From the NCBI GenBank assembly GCA_030761205.1, contig JAULJL010000002.1, forward strand, positions 24,717,010-24,781,009: DNA of 64,000 nt, read 5' to 3'. Below are positions 18,882 through 31,421 of this stretch, piece by piece. Source of the DNA: Fremontodendron californicum. Taxonomy: Eukaryota; Streptophyta; Magnoliopsida; Malvales; Malvaceae. The translations under genes and the position numbers were made by a program. Numbering within the stretch: position 1 is the stretch's first letter; the number at the start of each line of letters is the position of its first letter. Below the pieces are notes generated by a model. It saw nothing but the letters and a program-made list of their open reading frames with translations, did not search any database and was not told where the DNA came from.

Positions 18882-21157
18882 TCTTTATTTCTTCTTCTCC
18901 TTTTCCTTTTCTTCCCAAGAATTCAAAAGCAACTAAAAAGCCAGAAAGCAAAGATAGTGATGAAGTTAGAGAAAGGTTTTTTGAGGAAATTGGTAAGCGA
19001 GTGAGCGTGGTGTCAAAATTGGATGGGATGATGGGTTTTTATAAGGGTGGGTGTTTGGAGGGCATGATAGTAAATAAAGTGGGGGTTTGTCCGTTTTTGT
19101 CGCAGCGCGTGCGTGGAGGGTCTCTTTGGTATTCGCATTAAAAGGATTCTTGTCTGCCGCAAGAGGACAAGGCATACATACAAATACACTCCTAGATAGA
19201 GGAAGCTTTAGTAGAAGCAAAGGTGTCAGTTGAGGAAGGCGGCTAGGGGTAATTTGTCTACTTTAGAGAAGAGAGTAAAGGCTTGGTTGCAACTTTTAAT
19301 CAATAGTGTTTTTTTGTGTACTTCTAGCTAGTATTAAACATCCAGGGGTTTGAGACATGAAAACAGGCTCTCTTTTTTTCCAGGCAAAAACTGAAGGATT
19401 TTTTGCACAGACGGCTGCCTCCGTCCTTGTTGTCGGGGCCTTGAGATGAAACTTTTGTTTGTTTGTGACGTGACCCTTACGCGCATGTTTAGCCTTTTTT
19501 TTTTTTTCCTTCATTTTTATTTGGATTTTCAACAAACGAACATGTTGATGTCTTGAGCTTGACTCTTGATGATGATGTTGATCATCGAAGTTTTCTTGGA
19601 TTTGTTGATTGACCTCCTAATCCCATTAAATCTACAGTCTAAAGCATTTGGTCATGGTCAAACCAGAATAAAAAATTACTACTATTACTACCGCGTCGTT
19701 TTGCATTTTGCTTAGCTTCTTTTCTGGTCCGGTGCAAATTAGGTGGTTTAACCTAAGATTTGCTGCTGCTACTGCATAGAAAGTTGCAAAACCAAGTCAC
19801 ATGATTTAACTTCCAATGCAAAAGACGTAGTATAATAGTAGCAACAATGTTTCTCCTACTTTGAAGTCTTTCTCAGACCGGGACTCGACTTTCTTTTCCC
19901 CCGCGCACTTGATATTTCTTTACGAACAAAAATACTATTAACGTTTTACATGTAAAGCACATTGGATGTTTTTTAAGCCAAAAAGAACAATCATATTAAT
20001 TTTCTATTACCTTTTTTCATTCTTATGTAATGTTTTAATCAACTTTTGGATATCAAAGGTAACAGTAGTGCTCACCAAAAAGAAAATGATTGCATGTAAG
20101 AGAAGCCTCTTTCAATATCAAATATGTAGAAGAACTTTTAAGCAGTCACCATCCATGCTTTCTAAAATCAGAGTTAAACTTGAGGAGAAAGCCCACAGCT
20201 TGGAGAAAAACATCGTACAGATTTCAGAAAACGGCAACATATATATATATATATATATATATAATGGATTCCACACTAGCTAGATAGTGGGAAATGGGAA
20301 TGGCAACTCTCCATTTTACTTTGTCTAGAAACCTAATAAAACTAGAAATTGATCAGCAAATACTAGTAAAAACTTTGGTTAGGAATTATATAGTATCAAA
20401 TTGTAATTAAAAGTTTGGAACCAAAGAGAGTGAGTAACAATGAAGAAAGGGGCCGGAAGGAAGGGGGGACCATTCCCCGTCACAATACAACTTTAGTTGT
20501 TTTGTTTTGTTTTTTTTTTTGTTTTTTTTACTGTATAGCATTGTGTAAAACAGTAGAATTGCAGATGATGAAGAGTAATTCTATAATCTACACATTTATA
20601 AATAACACAAAAGTGTAATTAATAAAACTAGGTCCATGGTATAAAAGAGGCAAAGGATTTTGCTTTACAAATTTAAACTCTGGTAACATGTTCACCTAAA
20701 GCAGAGACAAAGTGGAAGTTGTATAGTAAAAAAAAGCAAAGTTATGGCGTGGCCAGCATCCACAGGCCACAGGCCTACTTCGGGCGGTTGGTACGGTTTT
20801 GCGCCGAATACCGGCTAAATATCAGGAACCTTTTTTGTGGGTCGGGTAGATCCCACCACATACTTTTTTTATTTTTTGTTAGTATGTTGCTCTAGTTTTT
20901 CTTTTCTCATGTTGATGGGGGTTCTAGGATCAGCTCTTTAGGGTAAGATTTGATTCAGCTCAAGAAATGGTTCAATGAAAATGATCATGTTAGCAAAATA
21001 ATTTTATACCTAAAAACCGATATAATAAGGTTTTTAGGTGAAAGTTACTTTTATATTTTTTTATTATGATTTCAATATACAATATTATTACAATTACATA
21101 AATATGTTACAAGAAATATAAATTTTTATGATAAAAAAAAATTACAAATAGTTATTA
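18882..21157. other. Glutaredoxin upstream region, no other gene seen
   Basis: About 2.3 kb between the glutaredoxin start and CACTA-2. It holds a (TA)n run at about 20239-20262 and a T-rich tract near 20500-20530. Open frames at 18842-19141, 19296-19535, 19966-20287 and 20415-20618 show no domain, and codon use looks random. This stretch is free of recognisable transposons, so the promoter and distal elements would be here. Confidence 0.6.
19035..19044 (-). promoter_or_regulatory. Candidate TATA box of the glutaredoxin gene
   Basis: The minus strand reads CCTTATAAAAACC, about 155 bases 5' of the ATG, leaving a leader of about 120 bases. This is the best TATA match in the first 300 upstream bases. 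Confidence 0.5.
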
Positions 21158-21690
21158 CGCTACAAGAGAACAACTTTTTAGCGACGGAACAATTTCCGAC
21201 GGAATTATTCCGTCGGAAATAACCTAGAATTAACGACAAATAACAACTAATTCCAACGGAATTTTCGTCAAAAATAATTTTTTTATTACCGACAGAAATT
21301 TAATGTATTTCCGACGAAAATAGGAAAATACCGACAGAAGTATTTCGTCGCAAAATTCCGTCGGTAAATGTTTGGCAAGAACTAAATTGGTTCCCGCCAA
21401 AACTGTGACGATGAATTTAGAGCTTTTACCGACGAAAAATTTCGTCGGTAAAAAAAAAAATCATTTTAATTAAAATCTAAAAATATATAAAAAAAAATTT
21501 TAAAAAAAAAAATTAAAAAAAAAATTGTTTTCGAAAAAATTTGAACTGTTTTCACTACTAACGAGGCAATGAAAAAGTATTACCGATGAAATATTCCTTT
21601 GGAAATACCTTTTTCGATGGAAAATTTTTAAAAACCATTTAAAACTTTACTGACAGAATTTTCGTCGGTAAAGACAGAAATTATTTCGGT
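21158..21690. repeat. CACTA-2 subterminal repeats
   Basis: More than ten copies of a TTCCGACGGAA / TTTCGTCGGTAA motif occur in both orientations, the expected transposase-binding region. The core differs from the GGGGACGA motif of CACTA-1, so the two are separate families. Confidence 0.8.
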
Positions 21691-22468
21691 AAAAGTCTCG
21701 GGCATAATTAATATGCTCGAGACTTTTCTTCTTCTTTATTTTTTTTTTAATCTTTTCTCCCTTTTCTCTCTTTCCTCTCCTCCCCATCCCTATGCCTCCT
21801 GTACGCAGTCAGCCCAGCCCAGCCCCTACCGTCCGCCCTTGCCGTCCGAACGCCATGGTAAGTTTCTTCTCTTCATTTGTTTTTTGTAGAAATAAATTTA
21901 ACAAATTAATTTTGTTTGTGTAGAAAATTTTTGGAAGCACCATCTCCATCAATTTTTTTGTGTTTCTTTTTTTTTATTTAATTTTTTGAAAATTTAATTA
22001 TATTTATAAAAAATATATTTTTTAATTTCTGTAATTAATCTTGTTATTGTGTTTTGTCTGAAATTATTATTTTTATTGTGTTAAAATTTATTTATTATTA
22101 TTGGTATAATTTATTATGTAATTTATAAAAAAAAAATTATAAAAATATATGTGATTTACTTGTTATTGTGATTGTTATTGTGTTTGTTAAAAACTTATTA
22201 TCTAATTTATAAAAAATATATTTATTTATAAATAAATATGTGTTGTACTTGTCTAATTGTTAATTATTTATTAGTTTATTTCCTCTCGTAGTATAATATG
22301 TGTTATTGTGAAATTGCATAATATGTTTATTATGGAATTGTATAATATATATTTTCATTAGCAATTTTATAATATGTGTTTATTTATCAAATTGTATAAT
22401 GCGTTATTGTGATTATTGTGTTTATTGTATCATTGTATTGTTGATAGCTTACAAATTAGACTGAGACA

Positions 22469-24322
22469 ATGGACTACGATAAATCTTGGATGTATAGGAG
22501 GTTGGAAAAAAATGGATACATTAGTAATGAGTATTTGAATAGAGTTGAAGAATTTTTAGCTTTTGCATATGCTCACAGCAAGTACGTAAGAGACAATAAA
22601 ATTAGATGCCCTTGTGTTAGGTGTCAGAATAATCAATTTGTAGAAGTTGGTTAGTGCGTAAGCACTTGTATTACAGAGGGTATAATGAAAATTACTTGAT
22701 TTGTGATGCACTGGTGAAAGTCATCAAAGTTAGTCATCAAGGATGCGTAATGATGAAGTTGAGCCGATAAGTGATGTTGAAAGAGATAATTCTTATACCA
22801 GAATGGTTATGGATGCTCTTAATCCGAATCTCAATTTAAGTGGTAATTATAATGTTGATGAGATGATGGTTCAAGATGAGCAAGCGAATTTAAGTTCAAG
22901 AAACTTTTATTCTTTGTTGAACGAAGCAGATGAACCATTATGGCCAGGATGTACAAAACAAACAATTTTATCTGCTGTGTCACAACTTTTAAATGTGAAG
23001 TCCAAATTTAACATGAGTGAATCGTGTTTCGATCGTTTGATGATTATGATAAAAGGTATGTTGCCACAAAGTGAGCATTTACCTGATAATTTTTATAGAA
23101 TAAAGAAAAAAATGGCCAAATTTAGACTAGATTATGTCAAGATACATGCATGCAACAACAGTTGCATGTTGTTTTATAACGAGTCGGTCCACTTAGAATC
23201 ATGTTAGGTATGTGGCCATCCTCGATATAAACCAAGCAAATCAAGTGTTAGGAAGTCAAAGAAAATTCCTTATAAGATTCTCCATTATTTGCCATTGATT
23301 TCGGGACAGCAAATGTTTTAAATATCAATGGTAATAGCTAAAAATATGACATGACATGTGCATAACCGAAGGGATGATGGAGTGTTGATTCACCTTGTTG
23401 ACAGTGAAACTTGGCAAGACTTTAATCGTAAGCATCCGTCTTTTGCAGTGGAATCTCAAAATATCAGATTAGGTTTGAGGTCAGATGGGTTTTGTCCTTT
23501 TACTCAGGCAACCAAACCGTACTCTTGTTGGCCGGTAATGCTTTGTGTATATAATTTACCATCATGGATGTGTATGAAGCAACCATATTTTCTTCTTAAT
23601 ATGGTAATTCCAGGTCCAAATAGTCCATCGCAGAGCATTGATGTTTTCCTCAGACCTTTGATAGATGAGTTGAAATTATTGTGGAATCATGGTGTTCCGA
23701 CTTATGATGGGCATAAGAAAAAACATTTGTATTAAAGGCTGCATTATTATGGACGATTAATGGCTTCCCTTCTTACGGCATGTTATCAGGATGGAGCACA
23801 CATAGAAGATTAGCTTGTCCTTATTGTATGGAAGAAGTTAAGTATTTCAGATTGTATTATGGCAAGAAACCATGTTTTTTTTTATTGTCATCGGTAGTTC
23901 TTCCCTTTAAATCATCCTTTTAGAAGACAAAGAGATAAATTTTGTCGAAGAGTTGAGCATGACTCTCCAATTGAACGATTATCCGGTGAGGCAATTATGG
24001 AAAGCTTAGATTGCATTTCGAATATCACATTTGGGTATAAATTATGTGAACAGAAGTAGATTGGATTCGAAAATGTCATAATTGGACGAAAAAAGTATTT
24101 TTTGGGAGTTATCTTATTGGCATAATAATCTCATTCGGCATAATTTGGATGTGATGTATATTGAGAAAAATGTGTTTGATAACTTGTTCAACACAATGAT
24201 GGATGTGAAGGGCAAAACAAAAGACAATATAAAGACTAGAATGGATATACCGTTGCTTTGTAGAAGGTCGGAATTAGAATTGGTGGAACCATGGAAAAAC
24301 ATACAAGCCCAAAGCCAGTTAC
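22469..24322 (+). pseudogene. CACTA transposase (TNP2 type), N-terminal half
   Basis: It starts MDYDKSWMYRRL with the transposase-associated zinc domain (IRCPCVRCQNN, residues 46-56). A frameshift near 22650 breaks into LYYRGYNENYLI. The TNP2 domain follows in pieces: FYSLLNEADEPLWPGCTKQT (22908-22967), KIPYKILHYLPLI (about 23260), RRDDGVLIHLVDSETWQDF, LRSDGFCPF, YNLPSWMCMKQPYFLLNMVI, IDVFLRPLIDELKLLW (23635-23685), ACPYCMEEVK (about 23815), and RHNLDVMYIEKNVFDN (24136-24183) with the conserved Asp. Several stops and frameshifts separate them. In life it would cut and paste CACTA ends. The copy is dead, and an LTR complex cuts it at 24323. Confidence 0.9.
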
Positions 24323-25816
24323 TGATACGCTCATAAAATATACATTTTATGCCTTTCTACTTTTAGTTTTTGTTATTTTTTTATCTTTATCTTGTTTACT
24401 TATATTATGTTTTTGAATTTTAGGTACAATAAGGAGAATGAAGTCAAAAGATGTCAGTAATAATGGTAAAGAGCTTACAAAATCATAATCACGAGATGGA
24501 AGAAGATTTGGGAGTCAAAAAGATCAATTTCTGGTTGCAAAGCAAGAAGGCAGATTTGACCTCTGGAGATTGTTGCAAGGACAACATGATGTTAAATTCC
24601 TTTTTTGAATAAACTTCCTACTTGACTTTTGAAGCTGACTTGAATACCTTTCCAACAATAGCTTACATGCCCAAATCAGACAAGAAATGGGCATCCAAAT
24701 CAGCCGACAAAGTGAAAGAAGGTGACGCAAAAAAATGGAAACAGAGAGCTCGCGCCGCGACGCCCAAAAACCGCCAAAAAAAAAAAACCGTGAAAACATG
24801 CAAAAAACGCAAATTTTGCCTCCTAACCTTACTTGTGCGGCAAAGACTTGTTCCCAAGGTTTAAAAACTCTATAAATACCATCTTTTGAGCCACAAACTA
24901 GACATCTTTTGAGGAGACTAAAAGATCATCATTATTCTTCTTTTTCTTCTCCATTCTTTTATTTTCTTTTTAGTTTTATGTATATATTATCTATGCCTAT
25001 GCAAAGCTAAATTTCTCTTTGGTTAAGGGTGATTTCAAAGCCCTAGACAAGTTTTGTAATTGATTTTCCGATATCTGTCATTAGTTTTCTATCAAAGTTG
25101 ATTAGGTTCTTCCACAAAAATTGTTCATGATGTTGTCTTGATTTATTTAGGGTGATCAACTAGATAAATTTTGATAATTGTCTATTGCTACTTTAGGAAT
25201 CTTGATCCGTGTAATTGTCTTGATTTCCTATTCATAAGTGGAAATTTGTGATTAATGATTATGGTCAAGTTTTTGCTAATTGCAAAGTGGAACATAACAT
25301 AGATTAAACAATCCGAGCTTATGTGTTTGTTGCCTAGATCAATCCATCTTTTTCATCATAAAGCTGCCATTACATTAAATCTAGAGAGCTTATTCTAGGT
25401 TGTCTAGTGGTTAGAGATTAAATAGAGAGCTTGTTCTATTTAATGACGAACTAAGGAAAAATTAGGGTAACAGAGCTTGTTGTTATCTACGGTTGATAAT
25501 TTTTATAGCTAATTGATGTTGATAGATCTGAAATTGATTCTCCATGATGTCTAGTGGTGGAGAATGAAACCTTAACCATATTTCTCTTATATTTGATTTC
25601 ATCTTATTTATTCGCTTTTTACTTTTCTTGTTTTCTTAATTTTTAAAACTCTTAAAAAAAAAAACCCCTTTTCTTTTATTGTTCCTGAATTTAAGTTTTA
25701 AACTAGTAATTTATAAACTAAAAACCAATCTCTGTGGAATCGACCCTTGCATGCTACTTTACTATAATTGATCATATTAATTGCAAAGTTTAATAAATAT
25801 ACACTTTTTTGGGTGG
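24323..25816 (+). repeat. LTR-A, forward orientation
   Basis: Starts TGATACGCTCATAAAATATA, has TATA-like CTATAAATACC at 24870-24880, and ends in GGGTGG instead of the expected GGGTGCATCA. An 11-base filler leads into LTR-B. Confidence 0.85.
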
Positions 25817-26876
25817 CTTAAAAAATTTGATGCACCCAATAGAGTGTATCTTTATTAAATCTTGCAATTAATATGATCAATTATAGTAAAGTAACATGCA
25901 AGGGTCGAATCCACAGAGTTGGTTTTTAGTTTATAAATTACTAGTTTAAAACTTAAATTCAAAGAACAATAAAAGAAAAGGGGTTTTTTTTGAAAAGTTT
26001 TAAAAATTAAGAAAACAAAAAAAGTAACAAAGCAAATAAATAAGATGAAATCAAATATAACAGAAATATGGTTAAAGTTTCATTCTCCACCACTAGAAAT
26101 CATTGAGAATCAATTTCAGATCTATCAACATCAATTAGCTATTAAAATTATCAACCGTAGATAACAACAAGCTCTGTTACCCCAATCTTTCCTTAGTTCG
26201 TCATTAAATAGAACAAGCTCTCTATTTAATCTCTAACCACTAGACAACCTAGAATAAGCTCTCTAGATTTAATTTAATGGCAGCTTTATGATGAGAAAGA
26301 TAGATTGATCTAGGCACAAACACATAAGCTCAGATTGTTTAACCTATGTTACGTTCCACTTTGCAATTAGCGAAAACTTGACCATAATCATTAATCACAA
26401 ATTGCGACTTATGAATAGGAAATCAAGACAATTACATGGATCAAGATTCCTAAACTAGCAATAGACAATTATCAAAATCTATCTAGTTGATCACCCTAAA
26501 TAAATCAAGCCAACATCATGAACAATTTTTATAGAAGAACATAATCAACTTTGATAGAAAACTAATGATAGATAAATCTGAAAATCAATTACAAAACTTG
26601 TCTAGAGCTTTGAAATCACCCTTAACCAAAGGGAAGTTTAGCCTTGCACAGGCATAGATAATATATACATAAAACTAAAAAAAAAAATAAAAGAATGGAG
26701 AAGAAGAAGAATACTGATGATCTTTTAGTCTCCTCAAAAGTTGTATAGTTTGTGGCTCAAAAGATGATATTTATAGAGTTTTAAAACCCTGGGAACAAGT
26801 CCTTGCCGCACAAGTAAAGTTAGGAGGCAAAATTTGTATTTTTTGCATGTTTTCACTGTTTTTTATGGTTTTTGGG
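24790..26876. repeat. Palindrome: about 1.03-1.05-kb inverted repeat arms with an 11-bp spacer
   Basis: The 3' two-thirds of LTR-A (about 24790-25816) and reversed LTR-B (25828-26876) are complementary with few mismatches. An RNA across it would fold into a very long hairpin. Confidence 0.85.
25828..26876 (-). repeat. LTR-B, reversed, 3' part
   Basis: Begins TGATGCACCCAATAGAG (the LTR end, inverted). Just outside it on the gene strand are seven bases (AATTTTT) of the leader that normally precedes the primer site. It breaks off at GGTTTTTGGG. Confidence 0.85.
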
Positions 26877-28238
26877 ATGCACTCAAAAGAGTATATCTTA
26901 TTTAACCTTGCACTAAAAAGATCAGTTGTAAAATATAGTAGTTAGCAAGGGTCGAGTCCTTAGGGATTGGGTTTTAGTTTATAAATTATTAGTTTATAAC
27001 TTAGATTCAAAGAAAACAAAGTAAAGGGGGATTTTTGAAATAGTTTAAAAGTAGATAAAACAAGAAAAGTAGAAAACAAGTAAATAAGAAGTAATCAGAT
27101 ATGAGAAAGGTATGGTTAAGGTTTCATTCTCTACCACTAGACATCATTGAGAATCAATAATCAGATCTATCAACATCAATTAACTATCAAAATTATCAAC
27201 CGTAGATAACAACAAGCTCTGTTACCCCAATCTTTCCTTAGTTCATCGTTAAATAGAACAAGCTCTCTATTTAATCTCTAACCACTAGACAACGTAGAAT
27301 ACGCTCTCTAGATTTAATGTAATGACAGCTTTATGATGAGAAAGATAGGTTGATATAGGCAACAAACACATAAGCTCGGATTGTTTAACCTATGTTATGT
27401 TCCACTTTGCAATTAGCGAAAACTCTAACATAATCATTAATCACAAATTGCGACTTATGAATAGGAAATCAAGACAATTACATGGATCAAGACTCCTAAA
27501 CTAGCAATAGATAATTATCAAGATCTATCTAGTTGTACACCTAAACAAATCAAGACAAAGATCATAAACAATTCTTTTGTAAGAACATAATAAACTTTGA
27601 TAGAAAATTGATGATAGATAAAATCTAAAAATCAATTACACAACATGTCTAGGGCTTTGAAATCACCCTTAACCAAAGAGAGGTTTAGAACTAGCATAGG
27701 CATAGTTAACATAGACATGAATGAAATTAAGAAGAAAAAGTAAAAGAAAGATGAAGAAAATTAGAATACATGAGTAGAAGTGTAGAAATCAGCTCCCCTT
27801 TATGTCTCTATTTATAGGCAGCCTCTAGGTCTGGAGCATTTAATGTTGAGTGGCAGCCAAGGTTTCTTCAAAATAAGGAAAGGTTGGTGACTTGCAGCCA
27901 AATGATATTTAAACAAGGAAAGATGCTTTACTTGCAGCCAAAGCATGTTGAAATAAGGAAAGTTATAGCTGATTTAAATCTCCTACTTTGACAAGGATTA
28001 ACTTTAAGAAAAGATTCTTGCAATTAATACAATTAACGCAAAGTTGAAATGTTGACAGCCACCAATCCTACTTTGACTAGGATTTCTTCACATGGCAAAT
28101 TAAGTTGATTATTGCAATTAATGCAAGATAACACCTACAAAACCCAAAACCATAATAAACTATCAAGGATTTCAAGGAACTAAAGCATAAAATATAAGAA
28201 ATTGATATATGAAAATATATGAATTTAAGCACTTATCA
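26877..28238 (-). repeat. LTR-C, reversed
   Basis: Runs from the inverted LTR end (ATGCACTCAAAAGAG) to the inverted LTR start (AAGCACTTATCA). The start (TGATAAGTGCTTAAATTC) and its first 350 bases differ from the other LTRs, so it is a divergent subfamily. A purine tract complement (CTCTACCACACTTAG) follows, as expected for a 3' LTR. Confidence 0.8.
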
Positions 28239-30101
28239 AACTCTACCACACTTAGTCTTTTGCTAGTTCTCGAGCAAAATCAAATAGAGACAAAGTAAGA
28301 AAATCGAATCTAGTTCACTTTCAATACAACTTATAGACAATCATTGAACAAGTCTTATAAACTAATCAATAGCTTAAAGAGTTTCACAAAAAATCATGCT
28401 TGATAGTAAAGAGTTTGAGTTAAGCTAACATTAACATAACATAACTTAATCAAAATAGTGCATGTTCAAACTTAATCTCAACTTCTCACATTGGATACTC
28501 TCATGATTTTCACTCTTTAAAGTAGTGGTAAAGTGTTTACACTCAATCAATCTCATAAAAACAGTTCTACCATATGCTTGCTTGTCCACCTATTATCCAC
28601 TACTTAGATCATGCAACTTCATGAATCAAGAGGTCTTTATTCAAGGTTGTAATAGGGCCAAGGGGTTGTAATGTGGTTAAAGAATAAAAGAATAAAGATA
28701 TCACAAAGGTTCCAAATATTTCATAGATTTTAGAGACATAATAAGATCATACAAATAAAACTTCTCAAAACATTTCTAAAGCACATAATAACATAGGCTA
28801 AATATTCATATTAAGCCTTTGCTTCATTCTAACCATCTTTGTAACATCTTTTTTTCTTAAACTATAAGTTCAAGAGATAATTCAATTATTTTTTATTTTT
28901 ATTTTTTATATATATGGGAATGTATTTGACAATGATCCCTTTCTTTTTCTCTTGACTTTTTTTTTTAAATACTTCCCCCACACTTATCTTTTGTTTCCAA
29001 CCCAAATTTTCAATAAGTATCCCTTGTTTTGTAATATGTCTCAAACATTCTAGTCTATCTTTAGAACAAGGGTAAAGATATAAATGTGTTTAGGCTAGGT
29101 GTAAGATGTGGTTACCAATAAAATAGCTTAATCAATATAGGCTCAAATTGGATCACTAGGGGGATGTTCTCTTGGAACATCAATAATGGATGGCTGTTTG
29201 GCCCTGGTTACAATCCTAATGCTCATATTCATGGTGTCACATACATTAATATAGTCTCAAAAAGGTTTAAAGCAAGTTCTAGAGAATCATGTAATCATGA
29301 GAGCACACAAGAAAGAAATTAGATTGATATGTATAATGCATCAATCATATAGGCTCAAAAACTCACAAGGATGATTATACAAGTCAATATTAAGTCTAAA
29401 CATACTTTTTTCTCAATCAACATATCATATTAACATTGGCTCATAAAAAATGATATTTCAAGCTCAATTCTCATGAAAATCTTCTCACTGATAACCAGCT
29501 TTAGACCTATGCAATTCATATCTCATCATTATATTAAAAGGAACTAAAACAAACTAAAAACAAACTAAAAAGACTCAAAAAAAAAAAAAAAAAAAATTTG
29601 ACAACCTAAACTAAGAAATCCTAAATTCTTCCTCCCACACTTAATTCTTACATTGTCCTCAATGTAATACTATCACCCCACATGCAATAATTATGTGTAA
29701 GAGAAAAGAACTACTAAATAAAAGAAGAAAAATAACTAAAGAAAATATAAAAGATAGAATGATGAAGAGTAAGAAATAGCAAATCTGATTATAATGTGTG
29801 CTCTCCATCCAATTGGGTTGCCTCCCAATATGCGCTTGGTTTATTGTCCTTAGCCTGACTTATTAAAACACAAAAAGCAAACAAAATTATTAAAAACACA
29901 AAACAAAGCAAACTAATGAAACTTAAATAAACCTAAAAGATTAAAACGAAGCAAGAAAGAAAAAGAAAACAAATCTGTTATGGCAGACAATTTCTTCATT
30001 AATTGGGCTGCCTCCTAATTAACACTTGAGTTAATTTTTCCAACCTAACCAACACCACTTCTTGGCTTTTTAGTCTTGTCAAGTTCATACATGAAACTTC
30101 C

Positions 30102-31287
30102 CTAATTTGTGCGTTTGATAGGAAGCTTTCTTTGCACAACAGTGGATGCGTTCTCCATTACAAGTATTATTCCATCATCCTTTGTGGTGTATATCTCATC
30201 AAGGAATGGTGCATATTTTAGTATTTGTTGAATGGCATCCACAAACAAACTATTTAAGGTTTCCAACATGTGTTGTTCATGTCCCTCCTCCTTGAACTTT
30301 GCGAATCTACTAGGAAAAGGTGGAGAAGAAACATTAGTAAAAATTGGAACCTTAAAAGTTACCTTAGGTGCCGAAGTATTCTCAATTTGAATGGTGGCTT
30401 CATTATCCTCAAGAATAGAATCCATCTCTAATTTTATCTCATCCTCGGGTTCCCTTGGACTTTTTGATTCATCCTTAAGTTGTTTTGGACTAGTATTCTC
30501 CTCTGGATCATGTTCAAGTAATTCTTCAGATCTTTGTTCTACCCATCGCACCATCCCACTAGCCAATTGGCTCAATTGCGTTTCCAAATTCAAGATACTT
30601 GCCATTGTTTCCTGTTGATTTGCCTTTATTTCTTGTTGAATTGCCTTTGTTTCCTCTTGAAATTCCAAAGCATTAGCAACAACAGAATTGACAAGATCTT
30701 CCAAAGAAGTACCTGAGTTTTGTGGTGGGGGTTGAAAAAGATCTTGTTGTTGTGACCATGGTTATGTTGAGACAGATTGAACTCTTATTTCCTGTTGCAA
30801 TGCCGTTGTTTCCTATTGAATTTCCAAAGTATTAGCAACAATAGTATTGACAAGGTCTTCTAAACAAGTACCTGAATTTTGAGGTGGAGATTGAAAAAGA
30901 TCTTGTTCATGAGACCATGATTGATTGAAGCTCGATGGATGATTGTAGTTGGCATAATGATCTATTTCTTGATAATTTCTCGAGTACCCATAATTAGGAT
31001 GATCCCACCATCCCTCATAGTAAGTTCTTGGGAAAGGATCACACTGTTATTGGTGGAACCCTTGTTGGCTTTGGTATCCTTCCACATATAGGTTGGTTCA
31101 AAATTATCTTTTTGGTAGTATGGGCAGCAATTGGTTGGATGATCCATCATGAAGCACACTCCACACTGCCTTGAATGTTGCCATTACCCATGGCCAATTG
31201 TTGAACTGGGGAGGTGAGATTGGCTAGTTGGTTCTCAATGTTCATGTATGCCACCAACTCCTCAAGTGTTAAATTGCTCAAGTCCAT
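30102..31287 (-). pseudogene. Athila/Tat-like gag remnant (LARD family)
   Basis: The start ATG is at 31287 (MDLSNLTLEELVAYMN). A frameshift follows near 31170, and the CCHC-like segment begins CFMMDHPTN. After stops, a 200-codon open stretch (30704-30102) reads DLVNSVVANALEFQEETKA, NLETQLSQLASGM, PFPSRFAKFKEEGHE and QRKLPIKRTN. These are landmarks of the Gag/pre-protease region of Athila/Tat elements. A 159-bp tandem duplication (about 30610-30770 and 30770-30930) repeats the LVNSVVANALEF segment. It corresponds to 41357-42501 in the other LARD. Confidence 0.75.
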
Positions 31288-31397
31288 CGTGTTTTGCCCA
31301 AAATTTGAAAAGAAAAACCTGTAAGTACAAGAAAAATAAAATTAATTACAACTGAAAATAAGAATAAACAAAATAACAAATAAACTAAAAGAAGCAA

Positions 31398-31415
31398 TCA
31401 CCGACAACGGCGCCA
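31398..31415 (-). other. Primer binding site next to LTR-D
   Basis: The minus strand reads TGGCGCCGTTGTCGGTGA, seven bases after the LTR end. It is a decayed form of the TGGCGCCGTTGCCGGGGA site, complementary to a plant tRNA-Asp 3' end and typical of Athila-type elements (tRNA from general knowledge). Confidence 0.7.
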
Positions 31416-31421
31416 AAAATT

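Larger units (their letters stand above)
28239..31421 (-). mobile_element. LARD internal region, reversed
   Basis: About 3.2 kb between LTR-C and LTR-D. Apart from the degenerate gag it is non-coding: AT-rich, with CCTCCCACACTTAATTCTTAC-type sequence near 29630 and an A-run at 29578-29597. No protease, reverse transcriptase or integrase is recognisable. Confidence 0.8.

Noticed and set aside
20415..20618. Possible small gene upstream of CACTA-2
   Set aside because: The Phe-rich middle is a T-tract, and no conserved feature or splice context is visible.
22743..23207. Independent 154-codon gene
   Set aside because: It reads as part of the TNP2 transposase and joins the pieces before and after it, so it is not a separate gene.
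24524..24864. Overlapping open frames on both strands in LTR-A
   Set aside because: They lie in LTR sequence, vary between LTR copies and show no domain.
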